A stretch of DNA of 64,000 nt from Apophysomyces variabilis (GCA_002749535.1 MZZL01000400.1:62001-126000), one strand, 5' to 3'. Counted from the first letter of the stretch, positions 38,206 to 48,985 are shown. Program-made: numbers and translations. Notes: generated by a model not told the origin, from the letters alone.

Positions 38206-38574
38206 AGAGAGAGCGTAATTAGCAGGGTCGCTTTGGGTTCAACTGGACTGGGATGTTCAGACACAATCTTAGACATATCGTCTCTATTGATATAGAGAAA
38301 GAAGGAACGTAGTCATTGCCTATTTTAGAGGCCCAACAAGCGCGAATAAATTCTCTTGCTAAGTTCCTCAACTTACATCTATGCTACGGCAGCAAGTGAT
38401 CTGACTACTACGAGTTGATTCTGTCTTTGTGTGTCATGATTGTTTATTGCAGCGAAGCAAAGTAAACAGAAATACGTGTATAAAGCAAAAATAGAGAGAG
38501 GTGCATAAAAAGTGACACAATGTCTTTACGTTTTCCGACCTTTATAATGAGACCTATCATTGTTCCTGACAGTA

Positions 38575-38823
38575 TTAACACTCCCAGCCAAGATACTTGC
38601 AACCGCGGTAGTCGTAGTCAGGATCTTGGCATCTTGAGCAAAGTGGATCGCCAGTACTGCCAGTCCCGCCGAGGAAACATTGTTTGTTCGTAGCTCTACA
38701 CCAAGCGCAACAATCGGTATCCATCGGGCCACAGCAACGGAAACGGCCTTTTTCTTCCACATCCACCGCAGAACACGTTACGACAAAAGGTACGACAAGC
38801 AGGAATAAGTTGAATAGCTTCAT
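38575..38823 (-). CDS. Small secreted cysteine-rich protein
   Basis: An 82-residue single-exon frame begins with a clear signal peptide (MKLFNLFLLVVPFVVTCSAV). The mature part has ten cysteines in about 60 residues (RCCGP, TDCCAWC, NKQC, PLCSRC, YRGC, and the final WEC), suggesting five disulfides. I know no named family for this pattern. Effector-like, antimicrobial and wall-associated roles are all possible. A TATA-like stretch lies about 45 bp upstream (near 38870). It lies next to transposon debris, as is common for such genes in fungi. Confidence 0.65.
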   Translation of the reverse strand: MKLFNLFLLVVPFVVTCSAVDVEEKGRFRCCGPMDTDCCAWCRATNKQCFLGGTGSTGDPLCSRCQDPDYDYRGCKYLGWEC

Positions 38824-40482
38824 TGATTCCTAAGATGTTGCAATTTTTCTTTGAAAGATTTCTGCAATATTTATATGTTTTTCAAAGCGTAGTACCATGA
38901 TTTCCATAGAGCACAACAAATCTCGATCCAGATCCCTTATTCAGACGATTTTTGTGCGTGTTACTACTAATCACGAGAATATCTTATTCAATTGCTATTA
39001 AACAGATCAAAGCGTCTAGTACAGTTCTTCCTTCTAAGTTAGCGTATGACGGCAAAGCCATGTGTATCATTATTAGCGTAGTCGTTCTTTGCAATAACTC
39101 AACGTAGTAGGCAAAGACGCGTGCGGAAAAAGAAGAGACTTTTTCGTCTTTCTCTTCTTTAAGGAATCGATTCTTTGAGCACAGAGTTTGCCACTTTGTC
39201 ATCACTGTTAAACACAAAATACGAGCCTTGGATATGTTAAGGTTCATTTAATGCGGGACTAGTTTGCCAAGAAACGGACAATAGTCGAAGGCATCCAAAA
39301 CTATGTTTTAAGAAAGGCGACATACTCTGTATACCATGAATCACTTCTCTAGAGCGATTGCCACAGATTCAGATGTCCATAGATATAGCGCAAATAAATG
39401 CACGGATAAAATATTCAGTAGTTATATTCTCCATAGTACAACACTATTTCGATAGTCATTACACTTGCAAAGTGGAACAGAGCATAACACGTAGAGCCCA
39501 ATGAATCTCCCCCCGAAAGCGTGTCATTTTTTTTCCATGAACCCTTTATTTGTCATCTTCTCACGCACGTTGCTTTGCTGGTTACATTATGCAATGGTTA
39601 AACGGAGTGTAATGCTCTCGCTATGGCAACATCGCGATTCGAGCTTGTCTAAGCCCTCTCACGACGAACTTTCATCACATAACGCAGGTGACTTAAAATG
39701 CTACAAAAATATTGGCTGAAATTAGATGTTCATGTGTCCAGACAGTTTGGTTGCAGGAATGACGCGATTAACTAGCATTATACTTGGATTACCGGTGGTT
39801 TTTGCATAACTGCTAGTACATCTCAGCGTGCTTACAAAAGCCAGAATAGCGATTGGTGTGCTTGTTTCGCGCTTAAAGGGAGTTAGATATCCTCGACATT
39901 GGCTGGATCGCATTGCCATGATCTCACCAAATCTCCCCTCTAGCAGCCATTCAAAGTAACCAAAAAAAACCTTATTTTGCTAAGGTTTAAATGATCGTAT
40001 CTATAATATATGAACACGCAGCAATATCTTTGCATTGACTTCTCATTTCCAAAACGTTGGCAATTACGCTTGATCATCGCGGTGCTATATGCTGTAATTT
40101 CCCAAAGTTCACATTACCGTAACAGGGTCTGTTATGGAGCGCTTTAGCTTCTCATGGAGCAAAACTTTATCTTGATTGCGAGGCTTTGCTGTAACGAGGA
40201 CAAACTATATTCTTAAAATTGACGAATTCCCGTAGATGACTAGATCCAACTACTTTTTGTGTCTCGTTCTACAGTTCAGCGTGCTATCGCGACTGCTACT
40301 CCGAATGTGTGCCAACCAGATACCTCCACTCTCTCTGCAGGTCTGAAAAACAATTGTATATGGAATAGCATTGGCACGTCCTTTTAACGGTATGTAAGAG
40401 TGATAACTACACGGCGGTTTTTGACGTAAGGTGCAAAGCAACATTTACATGCGGAAATTGCGTCCGCTATTTAGCTTCATTG

Positions 40483-40518
<36 letters not shown>
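38824..40518. other. Gene-poor stretch, nothing supported
   Basis: About 1.7 kb of AT-rich sequence with short frames on both strands and no domain, RNA gene or repeat that I can support. It ends in a poly-A tract at the scaffold gap. Confidence 0.45.
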
Positions 40519-40822
40519 NNNNNNNNNNNNNNNNNNNNNNNNNNNNNNNNNNNNNNNNNNNNNNNNNNNNNNNNNNNNNNNNNNNNNNNNNNNNNNNNNN
40601 NNNNNNNNNNNNNNNNNNNNNNNNNNNNNNNNNNNNNNNNNNNNNNNNNNNNNNNNNNNNNNNNNNNNNNNNNNNNNNNNNNNNNNNNNNNNNNNNNNNN
40701 NNNNNNNNNNNNNNNNNNNNNNNNNNNNNNNNNNNNNNNNNNNNNNNNNNNNNNNNNNNNNNNNNNNNNNNNNNNNNNNNNNNNNNNNNNNNNNNNNNNN
40801 NNNNNNNNNNNNNNNNNNNNNN
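40519..40822. other. Assembly gap (304 Ns) flanked by poly-A
   Basis: Flanked by about 36 A on the left and about 33 A on the right, the same pattern as the first gap at 2244-2910. Confidence 0.95.
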
Positions 40823-40858
<36 letters not shown>

Positions 40859-41687
40859 AGTGATATGCTGTATACTGTACTGCTCCTCATTGTCCGTTTA
40901 ATATGTGCTCCAGCTTTACACATCCATTACCTCGACAGAGAGGTTACAATACGCTGACGAAAATATGAGCATGTTGATGCCGCGCTCTGTTGAAGCATGA
41001 CTGGTTGGTAGTACAAATTCATTAATATTGCCTCCGAAATGCATTCATTCCTTGTATTATCGACTTCAGGTCGTCAACGGGCTTTTTTTTTTGTCTGGGG
41101 CCATGGGTCCTAGGATTTCTTTATTTTAGTTGGGAGAACAAGTACTCGGCACATGACACGCAACGATTGGAAGACGGCAGAGCAACAGATTCCGTTCTAT
41201 GAGTGAAATGCAGACACAAAGGCAGAAAATTGTCAATGACGCGATAAAACGTCAGTTGGACGGAAGAGTTAAGTTACATAATTTAAATGAGTCTGACTGA
41301 ATGATCTGGGAGATACACCAGGCTTAGAACCGTAGTAGCATTTTCCACGTCGGATTGTAGAACGATGTACAGAAAATAGTCGAGTCTAGCCAGCTACAGT
41401 AATCCACTATTTTTAGGAATAAGAATCTTATTCTACAAAGCAGAAATCGTCACCGATCTCTATCTTTTGCACTGTAAAAGGGCATATTTTCCGGGACATA
41501 AACCCATTCCGGAAAATGCTTTACAATGCATGAAACGGATCCTTCCAGACGCGACAAGTGAATAAGGAAATATGGTCATCTGTATTCCGACTCTCACGGT
41601 CAATAATCATCGATTAAGAAAGATGCTTTATAAAAAGGCTTCCATTGGCATATCCAGACTTCTAGCTACTTGCTTTTCATTTCAAGC
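40823..41687. other. Intergenic region upstream of the repeat-peptide gene
   Basis: About 860 bp with no supportable frame. A TATA-like box sits at its right end (41629-41636). Confidence 0.45.
41629..41636 (+). promoter_or_regulatory. TATA-like box of the repeat-peptide gene
   Basis: The sequence tataaaaa lies 52 bp before the ATG at 41688, a plausible core promoter distance for a small highly expressed secreted-peptide gene. Motif and position only. Confidence 0.45.
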
Positions 41688-41948
41688 ATGCGATTTGCGT
41701 CACTGTATCTTTCCATTGCTGTCTGCTTTGCTGCTACCGCTACGGCTGCTCCAGTGGAGCCTAACGACGGATGCCCAGTGAATGCCTATGGCCAGCCTAT
41801 CTGCAACGAAGTGGTCCAATACGACAAAAGGGACGATGGATGCCCAGTAAACGCCTATGGTCAACCTATCTGCAATGAAGTGATTAAACACGAAAAAAGA
41901 GACGATGGATGTCCTGTGAATGCCTATGGTCAACCTATCTGTAATTAA
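41688..41948 (+). CDS. Kex2-type repeat precursor of a secreted disulfide peptide
   Basis: An 86-residue precursor starts with a signal peptide (MRFASLYLSIAVCFAATATA) and then holds three near-identical repeats with the core DGCPVNAYGQPICN. The repeats are separated by spacers ending in the dibasic KR (QYDKR and KHEKR), the cleavage site of the Golgi protease Kex2. Cleavage would release peptides of about 14-22 residues, each with exactly two cysteines. The CxxxxxGQPxC layout recalls the alpha-type pheromones of filamentous ascomycetes, which share a GQP-C turn between two Cys. Mucoromycetes are not known to use such pheromones in mating, so the role is open. The Met at 41688 is preferred over one 18 bases upstream because it gives the compact signal peptide. 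Confidence 0.75.
   Translation: MRFASLYLSIAVCFAATATAAPVEPNDGCPVNAYGQPICNEVVQYDKRDDGCPVNAYGQPICNEVIKHEKRDDGCPVNAYGQPICN
41766..41945 (+). repeat. Coding tandem repeat, three units of about 66-69 bp
   Basis: The DNA encoding the three peptide cores is repeated head to tail. Differences between units are mostly at third codon positions within the core and more frequent in the spacers, so the peptide core appears to be under selection. This is part of the precursor gene above. Confidence 0.8.
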
Positions 41949-42294
41949 TTTTTAGTGTTGTATAAAGAATAAAAGGATTTAATAAGTAAACAAGTCGCTT
42001 GCTATTTCTCAGTTTTGTCTGGTATATCCATGAGCTGATTAGGCATTCTGACGTTTCAGCACGTCGTTGAAGACGAAAGTTGTGGCGAAATGTGACACAT
42101 TTACCGTTTATTCGACTCTGTTAGATCGACTCTTTAAGACTATTAATATCATACTGCTTCAAATGCAGCCTGTTTCAACATTAGCTTTCACGATGTTCAT
42201 AAAATTCAACCTTTTCCTTTGAAACAAAACGAAAGAAATTCCTTTACTTCTCAATACGCATCCTTCTCCTTTACTGCATCACGGCAAGAAACTA
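41949..42294. other. Intergenic region before the Tc1 element
   Basis: About 350 bp containing the 3' end of the repeat-peptide gene and the Tc1 insertion point. The TA target duplication is at 42293-42294. Nothing else was seen. Confidence 0.5.
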
Positions 42295-42344
42295 CTGGTT
42301 TTTTCAAAAGTTTTTGAAGATTCCGCCTAAAATTGTGTAAAGCT
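42295..42344 (+). repeat. Left terminal inverted repeat of the Tc1 element
   Basis: It begins ctggttttttcaaaag and pairs with 43869-43918 at 47 of 50 positions. A TA immediately precedes it. Confidence 0.95.
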
Positions 42345-42458
42345 TCGGAGAGCGAATTTTGAAAAATCATCCAATGAAATTATGAAAATCTTGTTACTGA
42401 TATTTTGAACAAAGTACATTTTTCTGTTCAGGGCGTAGCGCAACAATATTTAAAAACC

Positions 42459-43778
42459 ATGGGCACTCATAGCACCAACTACGGAATATTAAACGATCAT
42501 CTAATTGAGCAAGACATTGAAATGCAACAATACTCTGATGAGGAAACTGATTTAGCGCAGGACATGGTTGTTGATGACGCCCAAGTGAATTTAGTTACTG
42601 TTTATCAGATGAACATAGATGAAGAACAACGCGTTCCTGATGAGGATTGCTTTTCGGAAGAAGCAAAAGAAGAAGACAAGCCAATTATAAAGGTTATAAA
42701 ACATCAAAAGAGGACAAATAGCAAGTACTCGGCAGACCAAATCGCGAAGTTAATCCATTACAGGATTGAAACCGGTTCAACCATTGCCGAGGCTGCCAGA
42801 AAGGCCGGAATTAAATACAGTGCCGCATACAATTTTGTTAAGCAATACGAAGAAGACCCCGACAAAGCTTTGCCTGGCATTGAACGGAAAGAGAGAGAGA
42901 AACATGGAAGACCTACTAAGCTGAATGAGGAGCACACTAAGTTTCTGACAGCATACTTTGACGGTAAGCCATTTGCTATCTTGGAAGACGCTAGAAATGA
43001 TTTATGTACTGCTTTTGAAGGTCTAAGCGTCAGTATCCCCACTGTGCACAGGCATGTCATTAGCGAATGCAACTTTACGTTGAAAAGAGCAGAGAAGTTA
43101 CCAGCTAAACGAAACAGCGAAGAAATTATTAAGGAAAGGAAAGAGTGGGTAGAAATGATCATGAAAGATGGTTCAATCGAGTACACTACAAATTGTGTTT
43201 TCCTTGACGAATCTGGCTTTAATATGCACAGTATGCGAAACTACGCGAGGTTAAGAAAAGGGGAGCCAGCAAAAGTCATCATTCCAGCCCAACGTGGCAT
43301 ATCAATCACTATTCTAGGTGCCATTTCTTCCGCTGGAGTGATTGATGTATCTTTGCGTTTGCCAGGTGTTTATCACCGAAAGAAAAGATTGAAACACACC
43401 GTGGAACTAGGGCCGATGATTTTGCGGGTCTTTGTAAGAAATGTGTTGGATGTGCTTGACAGAAACAACCTACGTAACTTTAACATCGTTATTGATAATG
43501 CTCCAATTCACTCGTCTGATGGTATAGCTGAGGAAATTAAGGCAAGAGGTCACAAACTTCTTCGATTACCGCAGTATTCACCATTTCTTAACCCAATCGA
43601 GGAGTTCTGGTCCAAAGTTAAAGGTGCAATAAAAAGGCATCCATTGAGTGAAAGTGATCACTTGACTCCTAGGATTGTTGAAGCATGCAAGGAAGTTCGA
43701 AAGAAGGATTGTGAAGGATGGATCAGACATTCAATTTCGTTCTTTCCTCGTTGCTTGGCAGAGCAAAAGAATTTGTAA
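42459..43778 (+). CDS. Tc1/mariner transposase, DD34E
   Basis: A single exon of 439 residues starts at the first ATG of the frame. After an acidic N-terminus of about 80 residues come helix-turn-helix motifs (QIAKLIHYRIETGSTIAEAA, then SIPTVHRHV). The RNase H-like catalytic core follows with the three acidic residues in VFLDESGF, IVIDNAPIH and LNPIEEFWSKVK. There are 34 residues between the second Asp and the Glu, the Tc1 spacing. The enzyme would cut at the TIRs and insert into TA. No stop or frameshift interrupts it, so it should be active if expressed. It could also act on other DNA with matching termini. Confidence 0.93.
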   Translation: MGTHSTNYGILNDHLIEQDIEMQQYSDEETDLAQDMVVDDAQVNLVTVYQMNIDEEQRVPDEDCFSEEAKEEDKPIIKVIKHQKRTNSKYSADQIAKLIHYRIETGSTIAEAARKAGIKYSAAYNFVKQYEEDPDKALPGIERKEREKHGRPTKLNEEHTKFLTAYFDGKPFAILEDARNDLCTAFEGLSVSIPTVHRHVISECNFTLKRAEKLPAKRNSEEIIKERKEWVEMIMKDGSIEYTTNCVFLDESGFNMHSMRNYARLRKGEPAKVIIPAQRGISITILGAISSAGVIDVSLRLPGVYHRKKRLKHTVELGPMILRVFVRNVLDVLDRNNLRNFNIVIDNAPIHSSDGIAEEIKARGHKLLRLPQYSPFLNPIEEFWSKVKGAIKRHPLSESDHLTPRIVEACKEVRKKDCEGWIRHSISFFPRCLAEQKNL

Positions 43779-43868
43779 TAAACATATCTTCAAATATCTG
43801 AATCCGAAATAAGTGTTTGCTTTTCTTCAGAATTTCATTAGACCAATTTATAAAGATTCCATCTCAGC

Positions 43869-43918
43869 AGCTTTAAACAATTTTGGGCGGAATCTTCAAA
43901 AACTTTTTAAAAAACCAG
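43869..43918 (-). repeat. Right terminal inverted repeat of the Tc1 element
   Basis: It ends aaaaaaccag and is followed by TA. It is the inverted partner of 42295-42344. A related terminus occurs again at 49166-49208. Confidence 0.95.
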
Positions 43919-43920
43919 TA

Positions 43921-45906
43921 TCAGCTGTAATGACTGTTCGGATCAGGTTACACTAACACCTTTTATATTCTATTCATCTGTTGCTGAGACACCAGCGGAC
44001 ACAGAATATCAAAAGACAAAAGATTAACGTGTCATTACCGATCGTACGGATTTTACAAAAGATACTAGTAACTACCCCAACCCGCTTTTACCCGCACGCA
44101 CTGTCTAAAATATTTAAAGAGAGCAATTAGTTATGAANGGATCACACAGAAAATCCCGGAAAAGGAAGCGAAAAAGTCGGAAGAAACATGTCATAAAGAT
44201 TCAGAAGTTGGCAATCCGTTACACCAAAGGTTAGTATTTATCTGCATGACAGTTCGTTACCTGCAGGAATTAACAGCTAATTGATAGCCTTCCCCAGCCA
44301 AATACATCTGCCGAGCGCAGTACGCTTAAAAAAACCAAGNATTTTCTAAGCACGGACTAATTAAATAGCTGGCTTTCAATTCTACTTCTACTTTCTACTT
44401 CCGGCTAAAGTCTAACACATACCATAGAGGCTTACGTGATATTTAAAGCAAGCCATGGTTCCCCAACCATCTGATCCTTGTTCTCAATATCCTGTTGATT
44501 TTGTCACGAACAAAATAATCACGGAACTTTTGACCATTCTACCATATCAGCTTCCTCAATACGTGAGGTCTCATCCATAGCTGCCCTGTTACGCTGAATA
44601 AATGAGAGTAGCACTTCCTGTCCAGGAACGTTATTCATAGTGTAGTTAGTGATCACAAGAATAAGTGATAGAAAATTAGAAAATGAGACTTAAAAAGGTC
44701 CACTAAGTATGACCCTGCTTTGTTTATAAAGTGTGATCCAGAATGCATATCAAAGAAAGTTTGATTGTTCTTTCTAACAAAACAATGATGAATACATGTT
44801 TTAGTGGTAAAGTTAACAATGAGTGTACAAAGAATTGTATCAATAGCCCTTCGTTGAGCAGACGATGACCGTAATGACACATCATACCTGTATTATCTCT
44901 AGATGAATTCTGATCTCATACACACTAATGCATTCTGGTTGGTGACACGAGGCATCACATACTGCACCTTCGTATTCTCTTTCTCTAGCTTTGATAGTTA
45001 TATTGTTTTTAATTGAATCTATCGTCACCACCTGTGTAATGGACGAAGTTTGGCAAAGCTGTGGAAATCCGCATTATAGGCACGTGTGAATCGAGTGCGA
45101 AACAAAACGTTATCAAAGGCAAAACCTAGTTCGAGTCCAGTCAGAGAGGATACTTGTTTTGACAAGCACGAATATAATACTCTTTTTCTTACGTCCACTT
45201 TCCCTTGGTTTTTCCTTCAATGGTTATCATCAATGACTGATTCCGTATTACACATTTCCATAGACCTCCTATTTGCCCTTTTCATTTCCATCAGTTTATT
45301 AGTCTATTCACCTTTGCTTTTTTCATGATTTAAGAAAAGCAGAAAAGCTTCAAAAAGTAGAGGCCACAAACAAAGGGTTTGTCATAAAGGCTTATCTTTT
45401 TGACCTACAAGTGTCTTTGTATACATTTCAAAATTAGATATTGTAATCTTCTTTGACAGAAGTATGAGTATCGTAGAATATAGCAGTATACTGTATGATT
45501 TACACATACGCGACATTTGGCACGACTCACCTGTCAAGTATGTGATATCGGCTTGTAACTTACAATTTCGGAAAACCGGTTAGGCCTACACATCTTAAAA
45601 GTCCTGTTTAGCGGGGCTTGTATGGTTTTGATAACCTTGAATTAGTAGCGCAGCGTAGACCCTGAAGCTTAATTTGACATTCTTGTTTCAAGCATGATGC
45701 GTCTCTGTTTAAAAAAAGTTGTCCAACCTACCAGCTTAAAAAATTTAATAGAATTTGTTTTGTTAGAAAAATGAAAAAGTCGGTCTTAAACTTTCGAAGG
45801 TCTTATTTATGAATGTCGAGGAATAGATCATTGAATGGCATAATGGAAAAAGTTGTTTCCATGTAAAGACGACGAAGTTATAGTCTGGATACACCGTCAT
45901 TAATAA
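43921..45906. other. Gene-poor stretch with a pasted Fanzor fragment
   Basis: Apart from the fragment at 44139-44339, I see no gene, RNA or left-end TIR in these 2 kb. I searched by eye for a copy of the Tc1 left terminus that could pair with the right terminus at 49208 and found none. Confidence 0.4.
44139..44339 (+). pseudogene. 201-bp copy of a piece of the Fanzor gene, bounded by single Ns
   Basis: This stretch matches about 48275-48475 of the intact Fanzor gene almost base for base: the Arg/Lys-rich end of exon 6, the whole following intron and the start of exon 7. There are only a few substitutions (such as acatgtcat for gcaggtcaat). Single Ns sit exactly at both ends (44138 and 44340). 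It is either an assembly filler contig from another genomic copy or a real fragment. Either way a second Fanzor copy exists in this genome. Confidence 0.85.
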
Positions 45907-48900
45907 GTGAAGAGCAAAAGTTGTCCAATTACGCATGTGACGGTTTCGGATTACCATCGTACCTTAAAAGAGACAACAGAAGTAACAAGAACATTCTATC
46001 ACATCTCTTTTGCGTTGTCTTTTCTCATTATGCTTCAAGCCGTCTTTGAGTGGTGCTGTTCAAAATTGACAGCTTTGATTCCGCGTTCCTATGAATGGAA
46101 CTGGCAAGGTATCGTCTGCCTTTGCAAAATCAGAAAATATTTCCAACAAGAAGCAGAACGCTTAAAACGAGAAGAAGGTGAGTCTTACAGAAGGGACAAG
46201 TTTTTCTTGATCAATAGCCTTATTTATCATTGCACACATATCATGTTCAGTCTTTTGCAAAGACTGCGGGCAGAATGGTCATCCAAATAAACGATACAAG
46301 GCATGTCCATTGAACGCGCGCCATGGAAAGAAACCTGGTAAGCTAATACATTTTCTAATCCGCAACGTGTCTCTGATAACGTCCCTTCCTGTGTAAGTTG
46401 GAGTAAAAAGAAAATTGAATGCTACAGAGGAGGCAGAGTTTTCAGCGGCAAAAAAACGTGGAAGACAACTCAAAGCGGAGGAGACATCGAATCCAAATAA
46501 ATCCAACAAACCATGCCCGAGCTGCGGCGGTATCGATCATTCGAAATCTTCTTCTAAAAATTGCAGGAAACCCTCCAAAACGAAAAAGAGCGTTATCGCG
46601 GAGAAACTAAACGACAATCATTACGAAACTTTTACTCGAAAGTTACCAACTTCATCTGTGGTGCGTCAAGAATTTCGAGAGATTTTCCAGGAGAATAGCG
46701 TTCGATTATCGGCATTCCTTAGGGAAAGTTATCTTCCGTGCTCAGCTACTTGTCAACTCGTACATTATTGCGAACTGTGATAGACCGGTGCCTTCTTATA
46801 TTTATACTCAAAACTTCTGGTATTCGGCGTGTCAGCTTATCATGGGCATCAATATTAGCAACAACAACCCCAATTTCCCTCAAGACCTACGTGATCACTG
46901 GAGAGCGTTCTTGGATAACCATCCAAATGCTCTTTATCCTGTTAGGAATTTTTCCGGTTACAGTGATGCCCTTTCCGCGGCCTGTGTCACGTTAGCCACC
47001 ACATATTCCAACAATGTCGCTGAAAACTTTGAAGGTCGCCTAAAGTTTTATATCTCGAGACGACTTACAAAGCTTATACTTGTAAGATGAAAGCATACAT
47101 AGTGCATACCTCTCAACTAACTATATATGTATAGGGCTTATCCCAAAAAAATGCAAAAGCCATTGCAGGAGACTATATTTATGAACTACTTGCTAGAGGT
47201 GATCCTCACTGGCCTTTCGAAGATGAACTTGCCGTCTCGGACTTTGATCAGGCTGTAGAAACCATTTGTGGCGAGTTTGCGACACTAATGCCCGAATGGC
47301 AAACAAACGCGGAAAAACTATCTGCTTTTCCAGGCAGCTACATTCCAGTGTTAGCATATATACTCACCGAATACAATCGAGAGCATGAAGAAGCCAAACA
47401 AAAACAAAACGCTCAAGGAGAGCAATACGATCCAAAAAACGAAGAAGCCGAAAAGGCAAAAGGTAGTTTTAAGGATCTACCGCGATTGTTTTCTCTGTCT
47501 CCGTCTCCTTCAACTCATTGGAGATTTATCTGCGTTAATTCCAAGACCCTTCAACAGTTAACGAACATCAGCCACCGAAAAGACTATGAGGACCAGCTTG
47601 CCCAGTTTTATCAAGTTTTTGATTTCCACAAGCTGGGATTTGACAGGTATTTACTATGATTATTTGTAGCTAAATCTCTCAAAAATGTTTGTTAGTCTGG
47701 AGCAGCTTCAAAATTTCGGTAACAGTGGACGAATCGCTTTCAAAAATGTTATCTTCACCGATGGCTACGCGATTGACTTCCAGTTCGCTCGCGCACGAAA
47801 GATTGAGTCAGTGGTCACGGACGCCAGCCTCTCTGTTGAAGACATTGACGGTAACCATATCTATGACAATTTTGCACCATGTGCGATTGATCCGGGCATC
47901 AATCAAGTCTTTACTGCTTCTTATGGCTGCGGATCAGAACCTCATGAAATAAGGAGATGCTCAACCAAAGAATACTATGTGTATACTGGTTCGCCGAATA
48001 GACAGAATAAAATGGAGAAGGAAAAAAAGCAGCAAGGTATACAAGACATTGAAACCTCATTGGAGTCTGGAAAAACAGCGCATATCGAAGCCTACGACGG
48101 TTATCTACGATCTATATTCGGCAATATGGACGTGCTTTTCCAGTTTTATGGTCCGCATCGAGCTGAAGCTCGATTTCGAGGATATCAAGGCGTGCAAAGA
48201 GCAAGAGAGGAAATGGTCAATATACTAGCATTTGGTGGTAAAAAGTACAACTGTAGCAGACGGAAACGGACGAGATCAAACAGAAAATCCCGGAAAAGGA
48301 AGCGAAAAAGTCGGAAGAAGCAGGTCAATAAAGATTCAGAAGTTGGCAATCCGTTACACCAAAGGTTAGTATTTATCTGCATGACAGTTCGTTACCTGCA
48401 GGAATTAACAGCTAATTGATAGCCTTCCCCAGCCAAATACATCTGCCGAGCGCAGTACGCTTAAAAAAACCAAGCGTTTACCTCACTGGAGGCAAAAGAA
48501 ATTCACTGTTGAAAGGAAAGTGCCACTCATTGTATTTGGGGACGGGATGTTCAACAATCGATGCAACTACAAAGGACACCGAAAGGGAGTTGTGAATATC
48601 CTATGGAGATCTTTGAAACGGAGAGAAAAGCGCGAAGAACTATTGGTGCTCACGATAGATGAATACCTTTCTTCGCAAGTAAGTTGGAGCGATTGATAGT
48701 AATATAATGCTCACAAACGTCGTTTAGGTGTGCCATAGCTGCAGATACAGGTCCCTGCAAAAGCTTACCACAGCCGATTGCGTTTCTCACCATAGCATCT
48801 TGGTATGCAAAAACTGTAAGATGTTATGGGACCGAGACGTCTTGGCCAGTAAAAGTTTATTCTTGATTGCGGAGTCAATTTGGTCTGGGCAAGGAAGACC

Positions 48901-48976
48901 AAGAGAGTTTGCCCGGCCTTCATTAGATCAATACACCGCCGTTACGAATACGGTTGGTCCCTCCGGGGACTTTTAG
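45907..48976 (+). CDS. Fanzor: eukaryotic TnpB-like RNA-guided nuclease gene
   Basis: Eight exons (45907-46177, 46251-46337, 46398-46664, 46723-47081, 47135-47646, 47696-48364, 48456-48678, 48728-48976) total 2637 nt and close in frame (878 residues). Two zinc knuckles, CKDCGQNGHPNKRYKAC near residue 93 and CPSCGGIDHSKSSSKNC near 159, precede the TnpB-like body. RuvC-I is CAIDPGINQVFTASYG (Asp near 564). RuvC-II is TIDEYLSSQ (Glu near 790). A zinc ribbon (CHSC...CKNC) separates it from RuvC-III, LWDRDVLASKS (Asp near 831). All catalytic positions are intact. A basic NRKSRKRKRKSRKKQ could be a nuclear signal. Known Fanzors cut DNA guided by an RNA from the element's 3' end; function here is inferred. 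The start codon is uncertain (46030 is an alternative), and the 46665-46722 intron could instead be a frameshift. Confidence 0.85.
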
Positions 48977-48985
48977 GTTTTTACG

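Larger units (their letters stand above)
42295..43918 (+). mobile_element. Tc1/mariner-type DNA transposon, structurally complete
   Basis: The 1624-bp element is bounded by 50-bp terminal inverted repeats (3 mismatches) and flanked on both sides by the dinucleotide TA (42293-42294 and 43919-43920), the classic Tc1/mariner target-site duplication. It carries one uninterrupted transposase gene. Terminus, target site and DD34E enzyme all agree, so this is an intact and probably recent insertion. Confidence 0.95.

Noticed and set aside
40431..40923. Long open frames spanning the second N gap
   Set aside because: Same artefact of poly-A and Ns.
45060..45150. Possible tRNA B-box (agttcgagtcc)
   Set aside because: No matching A-box at the right distance and no cloverleaf could be drawn. 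No tRNA gene was found anywhere in the window.
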